Origin: Mycolicibacterium neoaurum VKM Ac-1815D
Lineage (GTDB): Bacteria > Actinomycetota > Actinomycetes > Mycobacteriales > Mycobacteriaceae
Assembly (NCBI RefSeq): GCF_000317305.3
Contig: NC_023036.2
Location: 310,001-374,000 of the forward strand
DNA length: 64,000 bases
Direction of reading: 5' to 3'
Under the pieces are notes generated by a model. That model did not search any database. It worked only from the letters and a program-made list of their open reading frames with translations, and was not told the DNA's origin. Made by a program: the position numbers and the translations under genes. Below, in pieces: positions 50,060 to 58,889 of this stretch (positions within the stretch are counted from its first letter, which is position 1; every line of letters starts with the position of its first letter).

Positions 50060-51595
50060 ATGATCATCGGCATTCCGCGCGAAACTCACGCGGGCGAGAC
50101 ACGGGTCGCGGCGACGCCTGCGACCGTTGGGCAAATCATCAAACTGGGTTATGACGTCGTCGTAGAGTCCGGCGCGGGCGCGGCCTCGAGCTTCTCCGAC
50201 GCCGCCTATGTGGAGGCGGGCGCCGGCATCGGCACCACCCAGGAAGTGCTGTCGGCCGACGTCGTACTGAAGGTCAACGCCCCCGACGACACCGAGATCG
50301 CGACACTGAAGGACGGCGCGACGCTGGTCAGTCTGATCTCGCCGGCACTGAAGCCCGAACTCGTCGAGAAGTTGTCGGCGCGCCCCATCACGGTGCTGGC
50401 GATGGACGCGGTGCCCCGCATCTCCCGCGCGCAATCGCTGGACGTGCTGTCCTCGATGGCCAATATCGCCGGCTACCGGGCCGTCGTCGAGGCCGCGCAT
50501 AGCTTCGGACGATTCTTCACCGGCCAGGTCACCGCTGCGGGCAAGGTGCCGCCTGCCAAGGTCCTGGTTGTCGGCGCCGGGGTGGCCGGTCTGGCCGCCA
50601 TCGGCGCCGCGGGCAGCCTCGGCGCCATCGTGAAGGCCACCGACCCGCGGCCCGAGGTCGCCGACCAGGTGAAGTCCCTCGGCGGCGAGTACGTCTCCGT
50701 CGACCCGGCGGCCGCCGAGGTCTCGGCCACCGGTTATGCCAAGGAAATGGACGAGGATTACAAGGCCCGCGAGGCGCAGCTGTATGCCGAGCTGGCCAGC
50801 GAGGTCGACATCATCATCACCACCGCCCTGATCCCGGGTCGGCCTGCGCCGCGGATCATCACCGCCGAGATGGTCGCCTCCATGCGCCCGGGCAGCGTGA
50901 TCGTGGACATGGCCGCATCCAACGGCGGCAACGTCGAGGGCACCGTGAAGGATCAGGCGATCGTCACCGACAACGGCGTGACGATCATCGGCTACACCGA
51001 CCTGGCCGGCCGCCTGCCCGCCACCGCGTCGCAGCTCTACGGCACCAACCTGGTGAACCTGCTCAAGCTGGTGACGCCCGAGAAGGACGGCCGGCTCACC
51101 CTCGACTTCGAGGACGTCGTCCAGCGCTCGGTCACCGTGGTGCGTGACGGCGAGGTCACCTGGCCGCCCCCGCCGGTGCAGGTGTCCGCGGCACCGGCCG
51201 CCGCGGCTGCCGCCGCCCCGGTCGAGAAGCCCGCGCCCAAGCCACCGATGTCGGCCCAGCGCAGGCTCGGACTGACGTTCGCCGGAGCGGCGGCGTTGTT
51301 CGCGTTGATCGCCATCTCGCCGGCCGCACTGCAGGTGCACCTGGTGGTGTTCGCGCTGGCGATCGTCATCGGCTATTACGTGATCAGCGGTGTGCACCAC
51401 GCGCTGCACACCCCGCTGATGTCGGTGACCAATGCGATCTCGGGAATCATCGTCGTCGGAGCGCTGCTGCAGATCGGCACCGGTGATCTGGCGATCACCG
51501 TGTTGGCCACCATCGCGATCTTGCTGGCCAGCATCAACGTCTTCGGTGGTTTCGCGGTGACGCGCCGCATGCTCGCGATGTTCTCCCGCAGCTAG
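50060..51595 (+). CDS. pntA: NAD(P)+ transhydrogenase alpha subunit PntA, fused PntAA-PntAB
   Basis: 511 aa. The soluble NAD-binding domain I occupies about 1-370: [20 protein letters not shown] start, AlaDH/PNT motifs, Rossmann loop [20 protein letters not shown], and [21 protein letters not shown] Pro/Ala-rich linker (about 375-400) joins it to a C-terminal domain II of three to four membrane helices ([20 protein letters not shown] onwards). In M. tuberculosis these parts are two proteins, PntAa and PntAb; here they are one ORF as in E. coli. With PntB it forms the proton-driven transhydrogenase producing NADPH. It ends 46 bp before pntB. Confidence 0.93.
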   Translation: MIIGIPRETHAGETRVAATPATVGQIIKLGYDVVVESGAGAASSFSDAAYVEAGAGIGTTQEVLSADVVLKVNAPDDTEIATLKDGATLVSLISPALKPELVEKLSARPITVLAMDAVPRISRAQSLDVLSSMANIAGYRAVVEAAHSFGRFFTGQVTAAGKVPPAKVLVVGAGVAGLAAIGAAGSLGAIVKATDPRPEVADQVKSLGGEYVSVDPAAAEVSATGYAKEMDEDYKAREAQLYAELASEVDIIITTALIPGRPAPRIITAEMVASMRPGSVIVDMAASNGGNVEGTVKDQAIVTDNGVTIIGYTDLAGRLPATASQLYGTNLVNLLKLVTPEKDGRLTLDFEDVVQRSVTVVRDGEVTWPPPPVQVSAAPAAAAAAAPVEKPAPKPPMSAQRRLGLTFAGAAALFALIAISPAALQVHLVVFALAIVIGYYVISGVHHALHTPLMSVTNAISGIIVVGALLQIGTGDLAITVLATIAILLASINVFGGFAVTRRMLAMFSRS

Positions 51596-51641
51596 GGCTG
51601 CCCTCCCACTTCTCACCAGACTCTCTGTGAACGGATTCCCC

Positions 51642-53063
51642 ATGCTTTCTCTGGAAACCGCGGCCACCGCGGCCTATGTGGTCGCGGCGCTGCTGTTCAT
51701 CCTGGCCCTCGCGGGCCTGTCGAAACACGAAACGTCCAAGGCCGGCAACACCTTCGGCATCGCGGGCATGGCGGTGGCGCTGATCGCCACGGTCGTGTTG
51801 GCCATCGGCCGCGATATCCAACCGCTGGGCCTCGGGCTGCTGGTGGGCGCCATGGCCATCGGCGCGGCGATCGGTCTGTGGCGGGCCAAGATCGTCGAGA
51901 TGACCGGCATGCCCGAACTCATCGCGCTGCTGCACTCATTCGTCGGCCTGGCCGCCGTGCTGGTCGGCTGGAACGGTTACCTGCACGTGGAGGCCCATCC
52001 GGACGGCGCCGAGGCCGCGCACCTCGCCGGCCAGGGCATGCTGGGCATCCATTCGGCGGAGGTGTTCATCGGCGTGTTCATCGGTGCGGTGACGTTCACC
52101 GGGTCGATCGTGGCCAACCTCAAGCTGTCGGCCCGGATCAAATCCGCGCCATTGATGTTGCCGGGCAAGAACTTCCTGAACGTCGGCGCGCTGGTGGTGT
52201 TCATCGCACTGACGGTCTGGTTCGTCATCGAACCCCAGCTGTGGCTGCTGGTCGTGGTGACCGTGCTCGCGCTGCTGCTGGGCTGGCATCTGGTCGCCTC
52301 CATCGGCGGTGGCGATATGCCGGTCGTCGTCTCGATGCTCAACAGCTACTCCGGCTGGGCCGCCGCGGCCTCGGGCTTCCTGCTGGGCAACGATCTGTTG
52401 ATCATCACCGGTGCGTTGGTCGGCTCCTCGGGTGCGTTCCTGTCCTACATCATGTGCAAGGCGATGAACCGGTCGTTCATCTCGGTCATCGCAGGCGGTT
52501 TCGGTATCGAGGCCGGCCCCGCCGAGGACAAGGATTACGGCGAACACCGCGAGATCACCGCAGAGGGCGCGGCCGAACTGCTCGCGAACGCCTCCTCGGT
52601 GATCATCACACCGGGCTACGGCATGGCTGTGGCGCAGGCCCAGTACGGGGTCGCCGACCTGACCCGCAAGCTGCGCGAGCGCGGGGTCGACGTGCGCTTC
52701 GGCATCCACCCGGTCGCGGGCCGGCTGCCCGGACACATGAACGTGCTGCTGGCCGAGGCCAAGGTGCCTTACGACATCGTGCTCGAAATGGACGAGATCA
52801 ACGATGATTTCGACGGCACCTCGGTGGTGCTGGTGATCGGGGCCAATGACACCGTCAACCCGGCTGCGTCGGAGGATCCGGGATCACCGATTGCCGGTAT
52901 GCCGGTGCTCACCGTGTGGAATGCCGACAACGTCATCGTGTTCAAGCGCTCCATGGCCTCCGGTTACGCGGGCGTGCAGAATCCGCTGTTCTTCCGGGAG
53001 AACACCCAGATGCTCTTCGGCGATGCCAAGGATCGCGTCGACGCGATCAACGCCGCGCTGTAA
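51642..53063 (+). CDS. pntB: NAD(P)+ transhydrogenase beta subunit PntB
   Basis: 473 aa from ATG 51642; GTG 51627 in frame is possible. The N-terminal domain II has about eight to nine membrane helices ([20 protein letters not shown] onwards). The C-terminal NADP(H)-binding domain III at about 290-473 contains [17 protein letters not shown] (nucleotide loop), [33 protein letters not shown] and [17 protein letters not shown]. It couples proton entry to hydride transfer from NADH to NADP+. Co-transcribed with pntA, and terminated by a long perfect hairpin. Confidence 0.94.
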   Translation: MLSLETAATAAYVVAALLFILALAGLSKHETSKAGNTFGIAGMAVALIATVVLAIGRDIQPLGLGLLVGAMAIGAAIGLWRAKIVEMTGMPELIALLHSFVGLAAVLVGWNGYLHVEAHPDGAEAAHLAGQGMLGIHSAEVFIGVFIGAVTFTGSIVANLKLSARIKSAPLMLPGKNFLNVGALVVFIALTVWFVIEPQLWLLVVVTVLALLLGWHLVASIGGGDMPVVVSMLNSYSGWAAAASGFLLGNDLLIITGALVGSSGAFLSYIMCKAMNRSFISVIAGGFGIEAGPAEDKDYGEHREITAEGAAELLANASSVIITPGYGMAVAQAQYGVADLTRKLRERGVDVRFGIHPVAGRLPGHMNVLLAEAKVPYDIVLEMDEINDDFDGTSVVLVIGANDTVNPAASEDPGSPIAGMPVLTVWNADNVIVFKRSMASGYAGVQNPLFFRENTQMLFGDAKDRVDAINAAL

Positions 53064-53097
53064 CAGTCGGCCCGGTGCACAGTTCACCGAAATCCAC

Positions 53098-53137
53098 GAC
53101 ATGGTCGCCATCACCCTCCGGGGATGGCGACCATGTC
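53098..53137. terminator. Hairpin terminator with perfect 15-bp arms
   Basis: GACATGGTCGCCATC and GATGGCGACCATGTC pair perfectly around a 10-nt loop between convergent pntB and the TetR gene. No long U-tract follows. It probably acts for both genes. Confidence 0.78.
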
Positions 53138-53152
53138 GCTTCTGCACCCGGG

Positions 53153-53737
53153 TCAGGCCCGTAGGCCGTCGGTGAGGAGTGTCGCCAACTCCGTGTAGGC
53201 CTCGGCATCGCTGAGCCCGGTGGCCGCACCCACCTCGCGCTGCTGGATGCGCACCATCATGGTGGCGATGAGATCTCCGGCGAAGGCGGCGTTGACCGAG
53301 CGGAACGCTCCCGCGGCCACTCCCTCCTCGATGAGCCGGCGCACCCGCTCCGCGGCGGCGGCGGTGTTGGCTTCGTAGACCTCACGCGCCGGAGCGAACG
53401 CGTTCATATCCGTCATGAATGCCTCGGACGCCACGGCCAGTTCGGCTCCGACCGCAGTCAGATACGCCGCTACGCGATCGCGCGGGGTGTCCGTCCGCGC
53501 CAGGCTGCTCTCCACCGCGATCGTCGCCCGCTTGAAGAAGTGCACGGTGACCCGGCGCACCAACTCATCCTTGCTCGACGCCAAGGCGTAGAGCGTGGTC
53601 TTGGAGCACCGCAACCGGGCGGCGATCTCGTCGAGCGTCAGGTGGCCGAATCCCTCTGCGAGCATCAACTCCAGCAGTTCGTCGAAAAGCCGGATCTGTC
53701 TGCGGGTGGCGAAACCACTATCGACCAGCTCGGACAT
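53153..53737 (-). CDS. TetR-family regulator divergent from an acyl-CoA dehydrogenase
   Basis: 194 aa. The HTH domain is at about 13-62: TRRQIRLFDELLELMLAEGF, LTLDEIAARLRCSKTTLYAL and ASSKDELVRRVTVHFFKRAT. The C-terminal helical ligand domain includes AERVRRLIEEGVAAGAFRSV. It diverges from the acyl-CoA dehydrogenase at 53824 across 86 bp that contain three AGTACT repeats, so autoregulation and control of that gene are likely. It could correspond to Rv0158, which neighbours pntB in M. tuberculosis, but orientation differs. Confidence 0.87.
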   Translation of the reverse strand: MSELVDSGFATRRQIRLFDELLELMLAEGFGHLTLDEIAARLRCSKTTLYALASSKDELVRRVTVHFFKRATIAVESSLARTDTPRDRVAAYLTAVGAELAVASEAFMTDMNAFAPAREVYEANTAAAAERVRRLIEEGVAAGAFRSVNAAFAGDLIATMMVRIQQREVGAATGLSDAEAYTELATLLTDGLRA

Positions 53738-53745
53738 CCTGCGAT

Positions 53746-53805
53746 AGTACTTCAGGAGGTCTTCCAGTACTCTTTTGACGATACTGCGAACCGCACCACA
53801 GTACT
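53746..53805. promoter_or_regulatory. AGTACT repeat cluster in the TetR/acyl-CoA dehydrogenase control region
   Basis: AGTACT occurs at 53746, 53766 and 53800. The first two are spaced 20 bp apart. The last lies within the perfect 8-bp palindrome CAGTACTG, and CAGTA...TACTG is also formed between 53765 and 53786. AGTACT is itself self-complementary. The cluster covers the intergenic control region, next to a TTGACG -35-like hexamer at 53775. Confidence 0.6.
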
Positions 53806-53823
53806 GTTTCGAGAGGTGACCCC

Positions 53824-54963
53824 GTGCCCGTCGACCGCCTGCTCCCCTCTGAGGATGCCGCCGAACTGATCGCCCTGACCCGTGACATCGCGGACAAGGT
53901 GCTCGACCCGATCGTCGACGAGCACGAGCGCACCGAGACCTACCCCGACGGGGTCTTCCCCCAACTCGGGGCCGCCGGGCTGCTCAGCCTGCCTCAGCCC
54001 GAGCAATGGGGCGGCGGCGGTCAGCCCTACGAGGTGTACCTCCAGGTGCTCGAGGAGATCGCGGCCCGCTGGGCCACGGTGGCGGTGGCCGTCAGCGTGC
54101 ACAGCCTGTCCACCCATGCCCTGCTGTCCTTCGGCACCGAGGAGCAGAAGGGCCGCTGGTTGCCCGGCATGCTGTCGGGCAACCAGATCGGCGCCTACAG
54201 CCTGTCCGAACCGCAGGCCGGCTCCGATGCGGCCGCGCTTCGCTGCGCCGCGACCAGGGACGGTGATCACTACGTGCTCAACGGATCCAAGGCGTGGATC
54301 ACCCACGGCGGCAAGGCCGACTTCTACACGCTGTTCGCCAGGACCGGCGACGGATCGAAGGGCATCTCCTGCTTCCTGGTGCCCGGCGATCTGGAGGGCC
54401 TGAGCTTCGGTAAGCCCGAGGAGAAGATGGGCCTCCACGCCGTGCCGACCACCGCGGCGTTCTACGACAACGCCCGACTCGATGCCGACCGGTTGATCGG
54501 CGCCGAGGGACAGGGCCTCTCGATCGCCTTCTCCGCGCTCGACGCCGGCCGACTTGGCATCGCAGCGGTCGCCGTCGGCATCGCCCAGGCCGCACTCGAT
54601 GAGGCCACCCGGTACGCCAACGAGCGAACCACGTTCGGCCGCAAGATCATCGACCATCAGGGACTCGGATTCGTACTCGCCGATATGGCCGCCGCGGTGG
54701 TGAGCGCGCGAGCCACCTATCTGGACGCCGCGCGGCGACGCGATCTCGGCCTGCCGTACTCGACCCAGGCATCGGTGGCCAAACTGATCGCGACCGACGC
54801 CGCCATGAAGGTGACCACCGATGCCGTGCAGGTACTCGGCGGCGTCGGCTACACCCGCGACTTCCGGCCGGAACGCTACATGCGAGAAGCCAAGATCACC
54901 CAGATCTTCGAGGGCACCAACCAGATCCAGCGTCTGGTGATCGCCCGCGGGCTGACGGCCTAG
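53824..54963 (+). CDS. Acyl-CoA dehydrogenase
   Basis: 379 aa from GTG 53824, with GAGAGG 7 bases upstream. Motifs: YSLSEPQAGSDAAALRCAAT (FAD/acyl-CoA), YVLNGSKAWITHGGKADFYT, RTTFGRKIIDHQGLGFVLAD, QVLGGVGYTRDFRPERYMRE, and the catalytic base region ITQIFEGTNQIQRLVIARGL (Glu in EGTNQIQ). The length is that of ordinary short- to medium-chain acyl-CoA dehydrogenases. It diverges from a TetR gene and is followed by the 13E12 protein on the other strand. The acyl substrate is unknown. Confidence 0.9.
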   Translation: MPVDRLLPSEDAAELIALTRDIADKVLDPIVDEHERTETYPDGVFPQLGAAGLLSLPQPEQWGGGGQPYEVYLQVLEEIAARWATVAVAVSVHSLSTHALLSFGTEEQKGRWLPGMLSGNQIGAYSLSEPQAGSDAAALRCAATRDGDHYVLNGSKAWITHGGKADFYTLFARTGDGSKGISCFLVPGDLEGLSFGKPEEKMGLHAVPTTAAFYDNARLDADRLIGAEGQGLSIAFSALDAGRLGIAAVAVGIAQAALDEATRYANERTTFGRKIIDHQGLGFVLADMAAAVVSARATYLDAARRRDLGLPYSTQASVAKLIATDAAMKVTTDAVQVLGGVGYTRDFRPERYMREAKITQIFEGTNQIQRLVIARGLTA

Positions 54964-55038
54964 CGGTCGATCGCACGGCCGCGACCCGCAGCGAAGCCGC
55001 TTCTCTGTTCAGTTGTCAAGGTGCGCTGTGGCTTTGGG

Positions 55039-56364
55039 TTATGCGGCCGCGGGTAGGTCGGTCATGGTGCGTCGGGTGTGGGATCGCAGGTGTGCCGGCT
55101 CGGGTGCTTCTGGTGTGTGGGGTGGGATGAACCAGGGGTGGCGGTCGCGGCCGAGGTAGACCTGCCAGCCCCCGTGATGGATGAGGGTGTGGTGTAGCCG
55201 GCAGAGCAGCACTCCGTTGTCGATACTGGTTGTGCCGCCGGCGCTCCAGGGTTGGATGTGGTGGGCATCGCACCAGGACACCGGGCGCCCGCATCCCGGA
55301 TGGGCACACCCGCCATCCCTGACGGCCAGCGCTTTACGAATCGCGGGGGTGAACAGTCTTTCCGCGCGCCCGACATCCAGCGGCACCCCGGTGTGGTCGA
55401 CGATCACCGACGTCAGCGTGGCATCACAGCCGATCAACTCCGCGGTCGCCGCGGAGACCGGTCCACCGAACCCCAACCGATCCACCGCGTCACCGCTCAC
55501 GCCCGGGGCTACCGGTCGGATGAGGGTGACGTGCGGCAGTACCCCACCAGACATCGGACGCCTCGACTGCGACAAATATGTGCGCAGCACCTGCCCGATC
55601 GCCTCAGCCCGGCGGACATCGATCGGCCGGGGATCCGGGGACCCGTCCGGTAGCGGTATCGGCCGGCACAACGGATCCAACGCCGCACACAGCTCTTCCC
55701 CGGTCGTCACGTCCAGATCGAGGGTAGCTTCGAAGCGGCCCTCAGCGTTCTGCACCACGGTCATCTCGTTGAGCGCGGTGTCCTCGGCGACCGGCACCAC
55801 CTGCTGCTCGACCGGTAGTGCCGCGACTCGGTCGATGGCGATCGTGCGGGCCTTGGCGGCCACCTCGGCCGGGCTGGTCTGCACCATCAACGCACGCACC
55901 ACCGCCGCCCGATCGTCGTCGGACAACGGCACTCGAGACTCCACGTGCGCGACACCTTTGCCCACGGCATCGGCGAACTCGATACCGATACCGCCCAACC
56001 CCAACCGCTGCGCGACCGTCAACGCCGGCAACGACGATGCGGCGCGTCCCACCCGTACCGCCCGGGCCGCCGCACCCGGGGACATGCCCAACAGCCGGAG
56101 CAGATCAGCCCCGGTGCGTAGGTGCCGCCGACCCGGCACACCGGCCCGTTCGGCCGCCACCACCGCCGAGGAGATCACCAAGTCCAACAGATTCCGCGCC
56201 GACACCGCCGACGCCAACACACCCAACAAGACCTCGTCATCGACCACCGGCCGCGGACAATCCACCAACCGACCCACGCCCGACCCGACATCATCCCCCG
56301 GTGACACCGGAACAAGCTCATCGATCAACGCATCAACAAACACATCAAGACAGCTGGCGTCCAT
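55039..56364 (-). CDS. 13E12-repeat family HNH endonuclease-like protein (DUF222)
   Basis: 441 aa from ATG 56364; the frame is open a little further upstream. The N-terminal DUF222 domain spans about 10-330. The C-terminal HNH nuclease has DGGCAHPGCGRPVSWCDAHH, HHIQPWSAGGTTSIDNGVLL and CRLHHTLIHHGGW, with the zinc-binding Cys residues and the HH catalytic pair intact. The 13E12 family occurs in many near-identical copies in mycobacterial genomes and is regarded as a repeated, possibly mobile, element. There is no transposase, integrase or flanking inverted repeat here. It breaks the gene order expected between the pnt and fadE2 regions. Confidence 0.88.
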   Translation of the reverse strand: MDASCLDVFVDALIDELVPVSPGDDVGSGVGRLVDCPRPVVDDEVLLGVLASAVSARNLLDLVISSAVVAAERAGVPGRRHLRTGADLLRLLGMSPGAAARAVRVGRAASSLPALTVAQRLGLGGIGIEFADAVGKGVAHVESRVPLSDDDRAAVVRALMVQTSPAEVAAKARTIAIDRVAALPVEQQVVPVAEDTALNEMTVVQNAEGRFEATLDLDVTTGEELCAALDPLCRPIPLPDGSPDPRPIDVRRAEAIGQVLRTYLSQSRRPMSGGVLPHVTLIRPVAPGVSGDAVDRLGFGGPVSAATAELIGCDATLTSVIVDHTGVPLDVGRAERLFTPAIRKALAVRDGGCAHPGCGRPVSWCDAHHIQPWSAGGTTSIDNGVLLCRLHHTLIHHGGWQVYLGRDRHPWFIPPHTPEAPEPAHLRSHTRRTMTDLPAAA

Positions 56365-56601
56365 CACGGATACCGACTTCCCCCACCGTGCCCACCACGG
56401 GACACGACCCCACAAGCACAGCCCGCACGATCACCCGACAGGGACCGTCGAACCTCGCGGCGACCGAAGTCGCGGTCTGCGGCTCACCAAATCCCAGGAT
56501 CGGGAACCACGGCGCATTCGAACTTGTGTTCGACACTACGCCGAACGAAGAACTCGCGCAAGGGGTCCGCACCACGGCATCGGCCACCGCGCAAACGCCT
56601 C

Positions 56602-56607
56602 TACACT
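56602..56607 (+). promoter_or_regulatory. Predicted -10 of a leaderless LysR-gene transcript
   Basis: TACACT occupies exactly -12 to -7 relative to ATG 56614. It fits the TANNNT pattern with transcription starting at the start codon. Confidence 0.5.
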
Positions 56608-56613
56608 CCAGCC

Positions 56614-57531
56614 ATGGATCTCGACGAACTGCACTGGTTCGTGACGCTCGCCGAGACCGAGCACGTCACCGATGCCGCGGCCGAATTGGGCATCAGCCAA
56701 CCGACCCTTTCCCGGGCCCTCGCTCGCCTGGAGGCGCGCATCGGCGCACCATTGTTCGACCGTGTGAACCGTCGCCTCCGACTCAACACCTACGGCGCCA
56801 TCCTGCTCGATCACGCGCGCCGCAGCATTGCCGAAATCACCAGCGCCACAGAGCGTATCGCCGCCCTGCGGGATCCCGACACCGGTACCGTGCGACTCGC
56901 GTTCCTACACTCACAGGCCGGCGGATTCGTCCCTGACCTCCTGCGCCGGTTCCGCGCCGAAGCCCCCAACGTGCAGTTCGAACTGTTCCAGGGTGCCACG
57001 CTCGACATCCTCGATCGGCTCGACAAGGGGCACGTCGACCTTGCCATTACCTCACCGCGGCCTGCGGGCTTTCCGTGGCGGGTGCTCTACGGTGAGCGCC
57101 TGTGCCTGGCCGTACCCCGCGATCACCGGTTCGCCGGGCGCAGCCGTCTACGACTTGCCGACGCCGGCGACGAACCCTTCGTTGCGCTACAGCCGGGATT
57201 CGGCCTGCGCCAGTTGACCGATGAGCTCTGCGTCGCGGCCGGGATCGCGCCGACGATCGTCTTCGAAGCCATGGAGATTCCCACGGTCGAGGGCCTGGTG
57301 GCCGCCGGATTCGGCGTCGCGGTCGTCCCGGTTCCACACCCCGATCGCATGGACAGTGCAGCCGCCTACATCCCACTGTCCGAACCCACTGCCAAACGTC
57401 AACTGGGTCTGACTTGGCGGCCGGATGGTGAACTACCGCCTGCTGCTGCCAGGCTGGCCGAGTTCATCATGCATAATCTGCATGATCTGACAGAAGTTCA
57501 TACATTAGACACATTGCGAGGATCCTCCTAG
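56614..57531 (+). CDS. LysR-family transcriptional regulator
   Basis: 305 aa. The N-terminal winged helix is DELHWFVTLAETEHVTDAAA, followed by LGISQPTLSRALARLEARIG and APLFDR. The C-terminal periplasmic-binding-like effector domain starts GTVRLAFLHSQAGGFVPDLL and contains KGHVDLAITSPRPAGFPWRV and VPRDHRFAG. A TACACT -10 predicts leaderless translation. The MFS gene starts 10 bp after it on the same strand, so this LysR protein may control its own co-transcribed transporter. The effector is unknown. Confidence 0.9.
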   Translation: MDLDELHWFVTLAETEHVTDAAAELGISQPTLSRALARLEARIGAPLFDRVNRRLRLNTYGAILLDHARRSIAEITSATERIAALRDPDTGTVRLAFLHSQAGGFVPDLLRRFRAEAPNVQFELFQGATLDILDRLDKGHVDLAITSPRPAGFPWRVLYGERLCLAVPRDHRFAGRSRLRLADAGDEPFVALQPGFGLRQLTDELCVAAGIAPTIVFEAMEIPTVEGLVAAGFGVAVVPVPHPDRMDSAAAYIPLSEPTAKRQLGLTWRPDGELPPAAARLAEFIMHNLHDLTEVHTLDTLRGSS

Positions 57532-57541
57532 TCTCGCCTGA

Positions 57542-58792
57542 GTGACGACGACGCTGAGCCCCACCGACTGGCCGGGTCATCAGCGTGGCTCCAAGGAGTA
57601 CCGACGGCTGTTGGCCGCGCTGTTCTTCGGCGGTGTCGCGACATTCGCGCAGTTGTATTCACCGCAGGCCGTGCTGCCCATGATCGCTGCCGACCTGGGC
57701 ACCGGCGCCGCGCACGCTGCATTGCTCGTCTCGGCAGCAACAGTCGGACTCGCCGTCGGCGTCATCCCGTGGGCGGCGGTCGCCGACCGGATCGGTCGGG
57801 TTCAGGCGATGACCGTTTCGATCACGGCGGCAACGCTTCTCGGCCTGCTCGTCCCGCTCGCTCCCACCTCGGACCTCCTGCTCACCGGCCGCTTCCTGGA
57901 GGGGCTCATGCTCGGTGGGGTACCGGCGATCGCCATCGCCTACCTGTCCGAGGAGATCGATCCCGGCCATGCCGCGCGGGCAGCGGGAAGTTACGTGGCC
58001 GGCAGCACCATCGGCGGCCTCACCGGCCGGCTGGTCACCGGCCCCGTCGCCGAGTTCGCCGGCTGGCGCATCGGGGTCGTCACCGTTGCGGTGCTGTGCG
58101 CGCTATCGGCAATGGCGTTCGTCAAGCTCGCCCCGCGGGCGCGTGGTTTCCGGCCGGCCCGCATCAAGGGGCTCGGTACGCGGCTGGCCGAAAACCTGCG
58201 CTCACCGCAGCAACTCGTCCTCTACGGCCAGGGCTTCCTGTTGATGGGTGGATTCGTCGCGCTCTACAACTTCTTGGGCTTCCGACTGGCCGCCGCACCG
58301 TTCGACCTACCCCAGACCGTCGTCAGCCTGGTCTTCCTGGCTTATCTGGCCGGCACCTGGGCGTCGGCGCGCGCGGGTGCCGAGGCAAGCCGATTCGGGC
58401 GCAAACCGGTCCTGCTGGCCTCGATCACCACCATGATCATCGGCACCGCGCTGACCATCAGCACCGAACTCGTCGTGGTGCTGACCGGACTGCTGATTGC
58501 CACGGCGGGCTTCTTCGGTGCGCACGCCGTCGCCTCGGGGTGGGTGGGCGCCCGTGCCGGAACGGCCAAGGCACAGGCATCGGCTCTCTACAACCTGTTC
58601 TACTACGCGGGATCCAGTGCGCTGGGCTGGTTGGGCGGTGTGGCGTTCGACGCCGCCGGTTGGACCGCCGTGGCCGGATCGGTCATCGGCTTGGCCCTGC
58701 TTGCCGGGGCGCTCGCCGTCACCACACTGGAGAATCCGTGCCGTGCTCGGCGTCCGGGCGGGGACCGAGAAGGCGCCGCTGCCCCGCTGTGA
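57542..58792 (+). CDS. MFS transporter (probable drug or metabolite efflux)
   Basis: 416 aa from GTG 57542. Twelve membrane helices are visible. The first half has FGGVATFAQLYSPQAVLPMI, the MFS motif A-like WAAVADRIGRVQAMTVS, and GRFLEGLMLGGVPAIAIAYL. The second half has AGTWASARAGAEASRFGRKP (a second motif A-like loop). The pattern resembles the YnfM/inner-membrane proton-motive-force MFS group that exports small molecules. The C-terminus is short and Arg-rich (RARRPGGDREG). It is located directly downstream of a LysR gene, which probably regulates it. The substrate is unknown. Confidence 0.87.
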   Translation: MTTTLSPTDWPGHQRGSKEYRRLLAALFFGGVATFAQLYSPQAVLPMIAADLGTGAAHAALLVSAATVGLAVGVIPWAAVADRIGRVQAMTVSITAATLLGLLVPLAPTSDLLLTGRFLEGLMLGGVPAIAIAYLSEEIDPGHAARAAGSYVAGSTIGGLTGRLVTGPVAEFAGWRIGVVTVAVLCALSAMAFVKLAPRARGFRPARIKGLGTRLAENLRSPQQLVLYGQGFLLMGGFVALYNFLGFRLAAAPFDLPQTVVSLVFLAYLAGTWASARAGAEASRFGRKPVLLASITTMIIGTALTISTELVVVLTGLLIATAGFFGAHAVASGWVGARAGTAKAQASALYNLFYYAGSSALGWLGGVAFDAAGWTAVAGSVIGLALLAGALAVTTLENPCRARRPGGDREGAAAPL

Positions 58793-58877
58793 TGGCGACG
58801 TCGTCGATGCTCGCCTCGCGCCGTGACATCAGCCCGTCGATGGGGACCCGCGCGTTCACTTATCTAACCAGGTGGCA

Positions 58878-58883
58878 TATCGT
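58878..58883 (+). promoter_or_regulatory. Predicted -10 of leaderless fadE2 transcript
   Basis: TATCGT lies exactly at -12 to -7 relative to ATG 58890, matching TANNNT with +1 at the start codon. Confidence 0.5.
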
Positions 58884-58889
58884 GGCGGC

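Noticed and set aside
48845..51667. A very long open frame on the minus strand (about 940 codons) across corA and pntA
   Set aside because: It is antisense to two clear genes, has Arg/His/Gly-rich composition without domains, and results from third-position GC bias.
55010..56420. 13E12 gene as part of a complete insertion sequence or prophage
   Set aside because: No transposase, integrase, terminal inverted repeats, target duplication or tRNA attachment site was seen on either side.
58860..58876. AAC-CA-GGT sequence before fadE2 considered as a second KstR box
   Set aside because: One fixed position of the consensus is wrong (GGT for GTT), so it does not meet the motif.
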